Shown in pieces: positions 22,861 through 33,948 of a stretch of DNA of 64,000 nt. The notes below the pieces were generated by a model. That model saw only the letters and a program-made list of their open reading frames with translations. It was not told the origin of the DNA and did no database searches. Positions within the stretch are counted from its first letter, which is position 1. Each line of letters starts with the position of its first letter. Origin of the DNA: Penelope pileata (lineage: Eukaryota; Chordata; Aves; Galliformes; Cracidae). The stretch is taken from the NCBI GenBank assembly GCA_013396635.1, contig WBMW01005650.1:515974-579973 (forward strand), written 5' to 3'. The translations under genes were made by a program, and so were the position numbers.

Positions 22861-24847
22861 CTGGGGACAACGGAAAAATTCCTCCATGAACTCCAAGGCC
22901 TCACTTCCCCCTGCATCCCATCTATCGAGACCCAACCGAGAGGTGCTGAAATAAGGAAGAAAGTGTCAGGAGGGGGTCTGGGAGCACCGCGCCGGGCGGC
23001 AGACCACCCCGCCAGCATCCAGAGGTCAGCCACTCAGCCTAGGAAACGGAAGCAGACCTGAACACGTTCCCAGGCAGAGAGAACCAGCGAGGATTTTGTT
23101 TTACCCACGGCCTGATTAAGACCATCTTAGTAATATCCAGCTCTGTAATAGCTTTTTTTTTCCCCCTTCCTTCTTGGGAGAAAAATAAGGCATCGTGTTT
23201 AAAACACAGACACGGCTCTAACAATGGTAACAGCATCAGCAATGGTAATTGTGGTTACAAACGACGTAACCACCATCAGCGGCCCCACACTGGGTTAATG
23301 ACTTTATCTTTGAGATTTTTTAAATCAACACATGCTGCCAATTTCTCACTGCATTCATCTTCCTATCCTGCACCACAGCATGAAAAGCACCTTCCAATGG
23401 GTGCTGTGGCTTTGCCACAGAGGCTCATGGCTTCTTCTTCAGAGCAGAAGAGTGGTACTCACCTCTGCTAAGGGGCTTGAAGCAAATATTTTCCACTTTC
23501 ATTGCAAGGATATGGGTTCTGCATCCCTAAACTTGGGTATTTCTTGGGAGGATTATTTCCCACTCAGTAATATTTTCAATAGTGACCAATATTTCCAATT
23601 TCTTTAGTGGCCAAAGCTACTTTTTTTTTTAGCAAATACCATTTCTTTGAAAATTTTATGATTATTCACAGTTAAGCATCGAGCTGCAAAGGGGATGGAA
23701 GTGAAGAAGAATAGAGTGACTGAATGCATGGAGTAGGGCAGATGGGTATTTTCTGTACCATTTGTGACAATTTTATGCTTTCTTCACCAGGGTGTATTCT
23801 AGCTCTGCAGCTGTGAATGCTTAATTGTAACAAAAAGGACTAGCTTATTATTAAGATACATTAATGTATAGCATATAAATGCAGAGCAGAGTGACCTGTG
23901 GTGGTAAACAGTGAAATCATACGACGTGGAGCTTGGTTTCTATTACCAGTACAGATACATATCCTCCCACTGGAAACCTTCATTTCTTTTCAGTGTAACC
24001 CCTTAACTCTGGAAGTATGGGTTCAATTTGTTTCAAAGAAACACAGTTTCAAAGAAAAGCCTTTTTTTTTCCCTTTTTTTTTTTTAATAAACTTGTAATT
24101 TTGTCACATTACACAGAAAATGAAATTGGAGGAGCAATAAAGAGCTTGAAATGAGGCAGTGAAAAGTTACACAACAAACCCCCCAATGTGCTGTACATGC
24201 TAAAACATTTCAGCCTCCTTTACTCAATTCTGCACACTTCTCCATGAGCAATAATGAGACTCTTGCTTTCATTCTTAATCTTTGCTTAACTGTTTTTATG
24301 CTAAAATAGGAAGATAACCATTCTCAGTTGCAATTTATCTTTCCCTCATACTTAACTGTTCAGATTAAAAAAACACGATTTGTTTCAGACAGGTAAACAA
24401 TCCTTATTCCTACCAAAAAAAAAAAAAAGTGAAAAAAAATCAGCTGTCATGAATTAAAACTCATTTTCCCCCAACCCCAAATAAACATCAGTCAGCCTGT
24501 ATTTGATTTTATTAACACACTTGTCGTTTCTGATACAGCATGTTGGAAAGTTTTTTTTCTAAAGGCTTTATTGGAATTCCTTGGACTAAATATGCTGTGG
24601 GTTTCTGATGGCTTCATTAAAAATCAGAAACCAAACGGACGTGAAGGACTGAAGGGTTTGCAGAGCAAACATGAAATAGAAATAACTTGAATGATTTTTC
24701 ACTCGAAAACTGTTCCTGTTTCAGATACCCTTGAAATCTGCCACACAGTAGTAACTCAGGGTTATGATTTCAACTACTAAAGCATTTACTAAATTTGAGT
24801 TTCCCCATTACAGTTGAGATACATGTGCAATATTCTTTCTCCCCTAC
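22861..24847. other. Unique non-coding DNA, no gene recognised
   Basis: A small GC-rich, CpG-containing patch lies at 22,975-23,020. T- or A-rich tracts occur at 23,150-23,165, 24,062-24,087 and 24,413-24,441. The 91-codon plus-strand frame at 23,332-23,607 has no recognisable domain. Confidence 0.6.
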
Positions 24848-24942
24848 AGTAAATCCAGAGTAAATCTGATCAAGTGCTTAAGTTTTCACTGATTTTACAC
24901 TGATACAGGGGAAAGCTCAGGGAAGATCAGAACTGAAATCCC
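24848..24942. repeat. Old short palindromic sauropsid repeat (TTTACAC type)
   Basis: AGTAAATCCAGAGTAAATCT, followed by CACTGATTTTACACTGATAC and AAGATCAGAACTGAAATC, matches in order a short inverted-repeat element that I recall as common in turtle and crocodilian DNA (CCAGAGTAA ... TTACTCTGG ... TTTACACTGGTGTAA). Copies in birds are old and eroded, as here. The family assignment is from memory. Confidence 0.45.
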
Positions 24943-27900
24943 ACTCTCTGAATACCAAGGTCATGTCTCCAGAAAGGAGTTTTATTTCGAGTAATTACGG
25001 TGTGTATTTAAAACTGTCCTGATGCAAAGTTACAGTCACTTTTATAAAGTGTGAGTTTGAGGTCCTTCCTTATTTTAATCTCAGAGCAGAGCCAAACTGA
25101 GCCCTGAGGGAGAAACATGGTCAGTACAATCTGGAATTACAGTTTCTGTTGCCTCTTCCTGGTAACTGTGCAGTAAGAGCAAATTTTAGGCTTTGGCTTC
25201 ACCTTGAATCTAATAAAATCAGTAGTAGGTGTCTGCTAATTGAAATGGGAATATAATCAGGCTGTTGTCCACACCAGCAACGTTTTAGAAATAGCTGCAG
25301 AGAGGATGGAGTGGTATCCTCTGTATACCCATGGGCTGATGTAGGATTGGATTACAGAAGGAAGGCTGAAATTAAAAATTAAAAATGATGGATGCAGAGC
25401 TTTGAGGAGACACTAAATGCTGCTTTTCTGTTTGCCACTTCTGGGTCACAGCCTTTGGTGCTGATCTTTTTAGATCAGTTTTACCTTTCTATTTTGCAAC
25501 GAAGTGGCAAAACTATCTTAATAAATCCATTGAGCAATGAGTAATAATCCAAGTTGTAACTCATTGTAGGTGTTTAGAAGGCAAACGGTCCTGACTTTAA
25601 GCTCTGAAGGCATAAAGAGTAGAGGGGAAGGGGAGAAGAAAGTGAGTAAACATGTAACCTTCTTCCTTAATTACCTCCCCAGACCTTGTGTCCTGTGTTT
25701 GCTAGTCCTCATTTACACGAGAATGGACCCATTTTACTTTCCCTTTCATATTTTACCCTGCTGGAAGGTAGCCCATTCTCTTATGTCAGACCTGACAGGA
25801 TGTGAATTATCTCCATCCAGGCTTGACATAACCTTGTGCACGGTGATGTAATGCTCCAAAAAGTCTGGATTTAAAAAAGAAGGAAAGAAAGAAAAAAGAC
25901 TGTACTTATTAACAGGAAAGGAAACAAGCCTCTGTTTGACATCCACTGGTTGAATATCAAGGAGAGCTTTCTTGGGAGAAAAAGAAAATTGTTTATGACC
26001 ATACGAATTACTATTATTTATTCAGAGGGAAGAAATGGCTATTGAATTTTTAACCAGAGTCAGCTGGCCAAGCAGCCTACCAGGACCAGGCATTTGGGCA
26101 GGACTTGCAGGTAGGTTTACACAGGAAAGGCTCAAGCCTGCTCCCATTGGGATCAATAAACCCACCAGAACCCACGTGGGAGCTGGAGCTGAAGCCCTGC
26201 AATGTCTCCTTGCAATGCCTTTCCCAGCAGTCCCCTTTCTCTCTTTTTTTCATACCCCCTGTGGGTGTGCTACCCTCGTGTGCAGTCCCAGCTCTGTCCC
26301 CTTGCCCCTAACACCCCCAGTCCCTCCCACTCCCAGCCCTTGCAGCTGGGGCAGCATTCCAGCGGCGCGATCTGAAACCGTATCCCTTTAAGTTCATGAA
26401 GTATTCGGCATGTGTGCACATGGACTTGTGAACTTTTACCTTTTACCTATCAGCACTGCGTTCACCCTTTCCTTCCCTTGCCTTGAACCATCTGGAAGGG
26501 ATCGGTGGAGACCCTATTTCTGCTGTGTCATGGGAAGGTCTCCAGCATAGCATCATGGCAAAGTAGCTCCCCATCTACATCATTTCCTTGCTGTGTTACT
26601 CACTCTGGGATGACACTGGAAATTCTGAAGGGTATCTCAGGACCTCAGATGGGTCTGCAGGTTAAAGCCCATTTTGCACAGTGTGGATGAGCTAACACAG
26701 CATTCCCCAAGTGATGGCACTCTCAAAGACTGGTTGCAGGTCTCAAGGGTCAGACTGGGGCAGCAACAGGAGCTTGAAGCACATTTGGGGCAGCATCCCC
26801 ACTTCCTGTGCTGCCCTGCACTTTTCCAAGCACTCTTTTACTTCTTTTCTTTTCACTTTGCATCCCAAACCACCCTTTGGTACGCTGATGGCAGTGTGCA
26901 GCACCCAACACATCTCCTATGGGAGAATCCCACCAGAGCTTCTCGTGGAGGCATGGTGAGACTGTGTACTTCAAGGAACTACCAGCAAAGCACTCAGGAG
27001 TAAATGGGCCGTGGAGGAGGCAAATGACAAATGCACTTTGCAAAAGGCAGAGACACATTTAAGATACACCTGGGTGCTGTGGTGCATTGCTGCAACCCCC
27101 CTTGCACTAAGATGAAGGCATCAGCTGTAAGAAAGTGATGCAGTTATCAGTGTTTCTATCCATGTCTTTAATGGTCTTCAGCTCAGATCTTTCAGGTCTT
27201 TCAGCTAACATTATTGTACATCAATAAATGTACAAGAGAGGGCAAAGAAACTATGGACAGATATCTTATTATTTCTCATCTACGTATATCACTTCTATTT
27301 GTGCAACCCATATTGATGCTCTTGTACGGGTGGTTTTTATGAAAGAGACGGCATATGTGTCTATATATATACATGTATGATTACATGTTGGACCCTTTCT
27401 TAGCTGCAAACCTAGATGCCAGTTTACTTTTACTTTACCCTTTTTAATTACAAGATGGATTTGGTTCCTGGGGAGGTCAGTCTGACTGCAATGGTTTCAG
27501 CCAGACATATCGCAATGTCAAGCTTTCCCACGCATAGCTCTGCCAATGTCTCCCAGCCTTGACCTTGAAACTCTCTCTGCCATTCCAAGCCCTCAGTGAA
27601 AACTGAAAAATGTGCTGACACTGAAATCCCTGCTGTGCACAGATATGCAATATTCAGGGACATTTCAGAGCATTTGTTTTGCAAACGTGCTCCTAGGCTC
27701 CAGGTGCTGAGCAAGATGCTGGGATAAACAAGTGGTCACTGTGTAATCATTTACATGCTAATCTCACTTAAATCCAATTGAGCTTTATTTATCTCTATTA
27801 TAATCTCAACTGGAATCTGAAGCTCTGATCTTTTTGATCCCCAGAGAAGCAAAAGAACTGTGAGCATTCTCTGTGACTCTGGATGACTCCAGTGATTTGG

Positions 27901-29228
27901 GAATCCAAGCTGTTATCTCTTGTCAGTCCTCCACGAGTGCATTCACAATCCCAGGGTCCAACTGGAAACATTTGTCAGTGCCCCTTACATAATACCGAGC
28001 ACTGGGCTTCATGGAAAAATTGAACCCTGCAGTACATGCAGAGGAAATTCCAGAGCGAGCTTACTGACAGACGTGTCTTGGAAGTTAGCTAGTTATTTTG
28101 GCAGAGACCCAAGATTTTTTTTTTCCTTCTTCCCCACCACCCTGATTAAAAAAAAAAAAAAAAAAACATCTCTTTGGAGCAGTCTTGAAACCCAGGATGT
28201 CCCACTGGTACTGCACTTCCAGCTCTCTGGGGTATATTTGTTGTGTATCAAGCTGCTGCATGCAGGGAACATTGACATTTATAAGACAGAAAACTCCAAA
28301 TAAGAGAAATCTCTAGAATACCTAAGCTGTCTCTTTGGTGCTTAATGTGTGAAATTTTCTGGCTTCTTCCACTGAATTTAATACTGGAATATTACAATGT
28401 AGCTGATAAGTCCTCTGCAAAAGTGGGCTGGAGCAGTTTTGTGTGTTTTGGGGAAGGCAGGGATCTGGTTTTGCTGTGAAAGAGAAGGGGCTGCAAAGCT
28501 TTGAACCTGGTGTCTAACCCAGAAGCAGAATTGCTGCAGGAATGTAGTGCAGGAGCACTGGGAAGCTGGGTGAGAACCAGCTACAGGCAAAATGTGCACT
28601 GTCTGTGGATGGATGTCCAGTGAGGCTGTGATCAACAAAAAAACATCAACAAAGTTATTTTTTTAAGTGAAGAGGAAGAGATGTGTGCCTGTGTTAAGGC
28701 TGTAAATCCAGCCAAAGTATGCTTGTTCTGATATTTTGGAACCTAAATCCATTTTTGCAGGAGCTCTTCAAGTTGATGTCCCTAAAACTTCCCCCAAAAG
28801 CCTTTCTATTGAATTCACGTGGACGTCAATCAGGCATCCAGCTGCCCTGCAAACACGTCCTGTCTTGCAGCCCCACACCCCCAACCTCACTAACCCAGGT
28901 GTCCTCCCCTCCCAGGTCAGGGAAGACAAAAGCACTGTAGGTACAAACGACTTCCAGCTGAAAGGGGCATTTTCATCCTCTCCTGTTCTCACCACACTCC
29001 CCACCTTATCCAGGAAGGGTGAAAGCAGCTTCCTCCAAAGGTGCCTAAGATGACACTGCTTTGGCAGGCATCCCTTCTCTCCTGGCACTGGGCATCTAAC
29101 ACCGACACTGCGCACAAACAGGGACGGGGGACCTCTGGAGGAAGCACACAAGGAATTTTTCATGGTTTTCTCACTCTGTGGCTTTTCTGAGTCATCTTGT
29201 AAATACCAATCCCGACAGCAAGCAGGAC
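24943..29228. other. Unique non-coding DNA, no gene recognised
   Basis: Long stretch of single-copy sequence. A perfect small hairpin (CTGATCT-TTTT-AGATCAG) lies at 25,461-25,478. Short TA-rich runs occur at 27,361-27,380 and A/T tracts at 28,117-28,166. Open frames of 118 codons (26,035 plus), 109 codons (26,674 plus) and 127 codons (27,920 plus) show no recognisable product. Confidence 0.55.
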
Positions 29229-29238
29229 CAACAAAAAG

Positions 29239-29278
<40 letters not shown>

Positions 29279-29290
29279 GGAGAAAAATGA
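29229..29290. repeat. Poly(A) tract followed by purine-rich run
   Basis: About 40 A's, then AGAGAAAAGGAGAAAAA. No retroposed gene or SINE body could be recognised immediately upstream, so the origin is unclear. The 200-codon minus-strand frame spanning it reads the tract as polyphenylalanine. Confidence 0.9.
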
Positions 29291-29599
29291 ACCCCTCCTC
29301 CTCCTGCTTCCCACCAACGCCCCTCACATTTGTTATTGCATAGATCTTCCTGGCCAGACTTGACCTGCAAACAGTGGTCAGCAGTGAACCATCAAAGGCC
29401 TTTCACATCCCCAGCAGCTGCAGGGAGGTTCCTGTAAGCGCTGCTATCACTTTGACACCTCTGAAGCAGACAACGCCAATTGTACGCTGTCATGGGCTGT
29501 GTTTCAGGGACCACCTTCAATGCTTTGGCTCCGAAGAGCTGCTTTTTTCCAATTCATTGACACAGGGGGATATATATCTAAAAACTTGGCTGCGGCAGT

Positions 29600-29920
29600 G
29601 AGTGCATGCCTTGAGGATTACATAGCAAGTGAACTTTGTCAGTGTAAGCCCTAGTCAATAGGAGGAATTAAGTAGAAAGACCTCTATTGTTCCAGCCAGC
29701 CTTCTGAAGGCACTGATTGGCAGTAAAATGTCTTAAGTGACAGATGTAAAGTAAATATTACCCATGCCAAGTCTCTATATTACTTTGATTACCCACCATC
29801 AATCAATTTGTTTTTTGCCTTGTAACAATAGCAGCTGCTGTTATAGTTTAGACCCCTCTGATGAAACCCGCGGTATAATTGATTAACAAACTGAAAAGAA
29901 AGGTTACGCAAATCACAGCA
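29600..29920. promoter_or_regulatory. Candidate conserved enhancer block (PBX/HOX, SOX and E-box motifs)
   Basis: Repeat-free. It holds TTGATTACC and CATCAATCAATTTG (PBX/HOX-like), CTATTGTTCC (SOX-like), and CGGTATAATTGATTAACAAAC. GTAACAATAGCAGCTGCTGT contains the exact palindrome AGCAGCTGCT (E-box CAGCTG, 29,830-29,839). No open frame. The motif density and the lack of transposon traces suggest regulatory DNA. Conservation is not shown. Confidence 0.3.
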
Positions 29921-31285
29921 AAATGTATCTCAGAAGAAAAATAAGAGCATTGTCTCTGTGCACACGCATGTGCCTAAAGCACTGCGTCTATTAGAAGCAG
30001 AATGACATACCTTCAATGCAATATTTATATATGCACACACACACATGCACACATATATCCCTTTAAGCCAGCCAACTGCCTGATGAAACATTAGGTCAGT
30101 ATTTGTAATATCCCCTAGGCTTTAACAAGGGCAGAATGTCAGGAAGTGCAAGGAAAACTGCAGCATGGAGGCAACCCTCTGAATCAAAAGCAATTCTGGG
30201 GGTGAGTTACCTGGGATGCACTGCAATGTCCCTTTTCCCCTTCATTTGTATTAAAATTAATGGGTGCTCACAGTATTGCAGGTCTTTTTGTTTACTTGCA
30301 AGATAGGGGAGGACAAAACATTTTCGACACCCTCAAGGTGAAGGAAAACAACTTTCTTAGAAGTACAGAACACATTCACTCATGGTCCTTGCCAAGGTGA
30401 CCCAGGTACAGCAGGAGATTCTCTGCACACACTGCTTTAACAGATGTTCCCCAAAGCCCTAGTCCTAAACTTTTTTCCCACTAGACTTGATAGCAAATTT
30501 AGGGTTCAAAGCGTTTGTCCATGTGCATGTGCAAGGATGTAAGAACGGCCACACAGGATCATGTTATCTTCCTCTGACATGACAAGTAACGGGCACCAAG
30601 GGAAATACTAGAAGAAAAAGGAAAAGCAAGAGTAGCCCTTCCTCTGAAATATTCTCCCAGTTTATGGCTAGTACCAGAGCAGGGATTTCCTCATCTGGAG
30701 GCTGCATGTATGTCATTGCTATTACTGGTCACTGATGGATACGTCCCACGGGGATTTCCCTAACCTCTTTTTCAAGCCATTTCTACTCTGATATCCGGTG
30801 GCAATGAGAAGCACACAGTGTGAACAAAACAACACTTTCTGGATTTGTGCTTAAGCCCTGCTATCTACTAATGTCACTGCGTGCCCCAAGGTCAGCAGGA
30901 ACCCACAGGGTCCCCATGCTGCCCTGAGGGTGACTGCACTTCTCCTCTGGTGACCCAGCAGTGAGCCATCATTTGGACCACCTACAGAAGTATGGGGCAC
31001 AGAGATGTAATCTTGAAATGTGTCTAAGCCGTAGTGTTCTGCTCCTTTCTCTCAGTGCTTGCACCGTTTGAAGGCTGAGGTTCCTGAGTTTGCAGCGTGG
31101 TTATTAAAACAGCCCTCTGGATCACTTGGATATTTTTCCTGAGCTGACCTGCCCACACTTCTATATGTTGTACAGTGTTGTGAAGGAAAGGTGCAATGCT
31201 GTGGTGGTGTAAGTGTGCTACCTTTTAGTCTTCTCAGATTGTTGGTTTGGAAAGACTTTTTCCGTAAAAGCTGTAAAAAGAAGCA
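29921..31285. other. Unique non-coding DNA, no gene recognised
   Basis: A short CA/TA microsatellite lies at about 30,026-30,058. CCTTGCCAAGGTGACCCAGG at about 30,388 faintly resembles antisense MIR (CTTGCCCAAGGTCACACAG) but cannot be extended convincingly. No coding feature. Confidence 0.55.
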
Positions 31286-31442
31286 TGACCCGTACAGAGG
31301 TCTTGGCACAGAGTCCCTCCTCTGCCACTGACTTGGCAAGTGACAATCGACATGTCACTTCAACTCCGATTCTTGGAAAATGGGGATACTAACTCAGCCT
31401 TATCCAATATGAGTGAGGAAGAGAAGAGAAATGAAATGCAGG
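31286..31442 (+). mobile_element. MIR-like SINE relic
   Basis: In sense order it shows TCTGCCACTGACTTGGCAAG, CATGTCACTTCAACTC, GATTCTTGGAAAATGGGGAT and ACTAACTCAGCC, then GTGAGGAAGAG...AAATGAAATGCA. These follow the MIR consensus (CTCTGCCACTTAC, CAAGTCACTTAACCTC, CATCTGTAAAATGGGGATAA, GTGAGGATTAAATGA). This is the clearest MIR in the window. Bird MIRs predate the bird-mammal split. Confidence 0.75.
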
Positions 31443-31709
31443 GAGGTGTTCATTTATTCTGCTTGTGGGGGCCATGCAAGTGTCTTTGATAAGTAGGCTT
31501 CTTAATTTTCCCTAATCCATGGTGGAGCAGGCTGAGGAGACAGTACAATAAGAGAAAGATAAATTTGGAAATACTAGCAGATCAAGGAGGAGGAGAAAAT
31601 GGGCAAGAAAGAGCCATGTGGAAGCAGGATTAGATGCTGTTCTCCAGGTCATGCTCACCCCTTACGTCAGTATCTCCATGGGACTTCCCACAGCAGTTGT
31701 TACCAAGAT

Positions 31710-31752
31710 GGACCTTCAAGGTCCTTTCTGCCCTTAGAGTCTGTGAACCTCA
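31710..31752 (+). mobile_element. Possible old CR1 3' end fragment
   Basis: AGATGGACCTTCAAGGTCCT, then TTCTGCCCTTAGAGTCTGTG, resembles the CR1 3' terminus (GATGACCTTCAAGGTCCCTTCCAACCC followed by ATTCTGTGA). Only about 40 bp can be aligned, so this is tentative. Confidence 0.4.
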
Positions 31753-33088
31753 GAGATTTCCTTAAATCTTCAAAGGTTCAGGAGAACTGTAGAAAAAACA
31801 TCTCTACATCACAGTATCACCCTGTGATCAGGACAGTGACCATTCATCATGGGGAAAAGGACATTGGATAATGTCCTATGAGCGTATAGCATGTGCTGTC
31901 TCCTTGCTTTCTCTCCAAGAGAAGAGGTAATGTTGGAAATGACATGAAAACCAGGCTTGCTGTGTGATTGTAAAAGAGTGTACCACACTGGCTTTTGTGC
32001 CAAGACAATTTTATTAGCATTAATGCTGTTGCTCTGCCACTAATAACTGCCTGGTTACTATATTGGTTCATACATGACAACTGTAGCTAGAGAATTAGCT
32101 GGAGAGCCTGATATGTGTATTTTTGGAATGACTTTTATGGTAAAATCATTAAGGCCACCCACCAACCAACATATGATCTCCCTATTGGCTTGGCCTTGAT
32201 TAAAGGCATTACCAAAAAGAAACTGAACATTTTCCTGAAAATAGCTATTGTTCAGTGGCCTTCAGCAGCAGATGGCCACAGCAGCAAGCATGTATTTACA
32301 GCTCCTGTGTGGTAGTTCTGCTTAGTTAACTTGCTGCTGAAAACTTATTTTCCAGCCAAACCAGGAGCCCAAATGGCTATAGAAATAGTTGATTAGGTGG
32401 CCTCAGTCTTGTTTGCTGGCAAATGCCTTTACTGCTGCCTGACTTGTGTAGGTGCCAAGCCAGAGAAATGTGAAGTGCAAAAAAAAATAAAAATTAAAAA
32501 AAATAAAAATCACTGAACAGTTTTATTATCAGTGGGTGAATTTCTTTTCACCATTTTGTGGGGGGCTGCATTTTTCATATAGCCCATATACCCAAGGCAA
32601 ATTAGGAAAGGGAGGTAACATGACAGTTTTCATCAAAGTTTAGACAGATTTCCTTCTGAAATAGACTCTCTAGGGGATGGCCCTGCACAGTGAAAAATGG
32701 CTGCAAGTTCATATAAATAAAAGGGCAGTGTGCCAGAGCAAACAGAATTGCATAGTTCTGTCTGCAACAAGAAATTCTGCCCCAATTCCATCGTTCTCCT
32801 GCCCAGAAGCCAGAATCTAGTCTTGTTCTGGCTAATGCTGGCACTGAACATGGTGAACATGCTCTGCCTCATTCAAAGATCCATTTGTGCACCCCAGAAA
32901 GAAAGGTGAACTCAAGATAGATGTCTTCTTTTCCCCTTCTCCTTGCTGAAAAATGAATGGCTCAAGACGAATGCTTCTGTATGTCGCACACAGTATTTCC
33001 CCTATTCACTTCTGAATGAAAACTTCAAACAGAGAATACAGATTCCCAACTTTGTTCGTGGGGATTTTTGCTGGTATGGGAAGATGTT
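31753..33088. other. Unique non-coding DNA, no gene recognised
   Basis: Single-copy-looking sequence with an A-rich tract at 32,479-32,514. No open frame with a recognisable product. The copy of CR1 begins immediately after. Confidence 0.6.
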
Positions 33089-33510
33089 CACAGGATCATC
33101 AAATGACTTGGGACGGAAGGGACCTCAGAGATCATCCAGTTCCAACCTCCTGCCATGGGCAGGGGTGCTCAGGGCCCCATCCAGCCTGGCCTTGAATGCC
33201 TCCAGGGATGGGGCATTCACAACGTCTCTGGGCAGCCTGTGCCAGGGCCTCACCACCCTCTGAGTAAAGAATTTCCTCCTCACATCTATCCTAAATCTCC
33301 TCTCTTTTAGTTTTAAAACATTCCCTCTTGTCTGTATAAAAAATCAGTCTCCTTCCTGTTTATAAGCTCCTTTCAAGAACTGGAAGGCTGCAATGAGGTC
33401 TCCCGGAGCCTTCTCTTCTCCAGCCTGCACAAGCCCAGCTCCCTCATCCCTTCTTTGCAGGAGAGGTGCTCCAGGCCCTCAAATGCCTCCTCCACCCTCG
33501 CAGCCCTCTG
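33089..33510 (-). mobile_element. CR1 LINE, 5'-truncated 3' end
   Basis: Read on the minus strand it runs through the CR1 3' region: a GGAGCACCTCTCC stretch, GGCTGGAGAAGAGAAGG, AGAGGGTGGTGAGGCCCTGG, GCACAGGCTGCCCAGAGACG, AGGCATTCAAGGCCAGGCTG, GGATGGGGCCCTGAGC, and GGAACTGGATGATCTCTGAG before the terminal short repeat (ATTTGATGATCC). CR1 is the dominant LINE of birds. Insertions are usually 5'-truncated by incomplete reverse transcription, as here, and no reverse transcriptase remains. Divergence looks moderate. The 5' limit is approximate because similarity fades between 33,480 and 33,520. Confidence 0.95.
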
Positions 33511-33604
33511 TCAGGGCTGTGGGTGACCCACCGCCACTCCACCACACAGTGGAGCTGCTCAGGGCCTGGGAGGAGGAGCTCAGGCACCCACAGCCGCAGT
33601 GCTG

Positions 33605-33700
33605 AGGCCTCACGGCCCTTCCAGGCTCCCTTCCAGCAGCCATTCCCGCTGCCCTTCCAGATTCCCTTCCAGCTGCCCTCCCCAGGGTCCCCCATTCCCC
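33605..33700. repeat. Short degenerate tandem repeat (CCCTTCCAG)
   Basis: CCCTTCCAG recurs about four times, with a variant CATTCCCGCTG, at spacings of roughly 12-24 bp between the CR1 copy and the CpG-dense patch. Reading it backwards gives a WKG-repeat peptide in an open frame, which I regard as spurious. Confidence 0.6.
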
Positions 33701-33704
33701 CAGG

Positions 33705-33795
33705 CCCCCTGGCGAGCTGGGCGGGAGGCGCGGGCCCGGCCGCGCAGAGAAGATGGCGGCCGCAGCGCCTCCTGTGGGAAATGGCGGGAGATGAT
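33705..33795 (+). promoter_or_regulatory. CpG-dense patch with YY1-type promoter motif
   Basis: About 12 CpGs in 80 bp, next to CpG-poor DNA. AAGATGGCGGC at 33,750-33,760 is an exact match to the YY1 element that sits just downstream of many TATA-less vertebrate start sites, and a second ATGGCGGGA follows at 33,781. The motif points to the plus strand. Downstream is a 55-codon frame (see findings). It could be the promoter of an unrecognised transcript, or GC-rich debris beside a CR1 insertion. Confidence 0.4.
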
Positions 33796-33948
33796 GTTGG
33801 AGGCAGCACAATAAGAAACATGGTTAAATCACAAAATAGGAAGGAGAAGAACATCCTTTTAGCTTGCATTCACATCCTACTTGTCATAATGGTGTTCAGA
33901 GTCATGTCTGGGGCTTCTGGCACGTGTTGGATAATGAGAACAGACTGA

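Noticed and set aside
25461..25478. Perfect hairpin CTGATCT-TTTT-AGATCAG as a microRNA
   Set aside because: Arms of 7 bp are far too short for a miRNA precursor, and the flanks do not extend the pairing.
29229..29290. Poly(A) tract as the tail of a processed pseudogene or SINE
   Set aside because: No gene-like or SINE-like body and no target-site duplication could be recognised next to it.
28768..29370. 200-codon minus-strand frame
   Set aside because: It includes a polyphenylalanine stretch from the poly(A) tract and shows no recognisable domain. Frames of about 150 codons are expected a few times by chance in 64 kb.
30375..30425. MIR-like CCTTGCCAAGGTGACCCAGG
   Set aside because: The match cannot be extended on either side. 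Probably chance.
33466..33948. 160-codon plus-strand frame across CR1, tandem repeat and CpG patch
   Set aside because: Its first two thirds is read from CR1 sequence in antisense and from a tandem repeat, so it cannot be an old conserved protein. Only the last 55 codons are raised as a finding.
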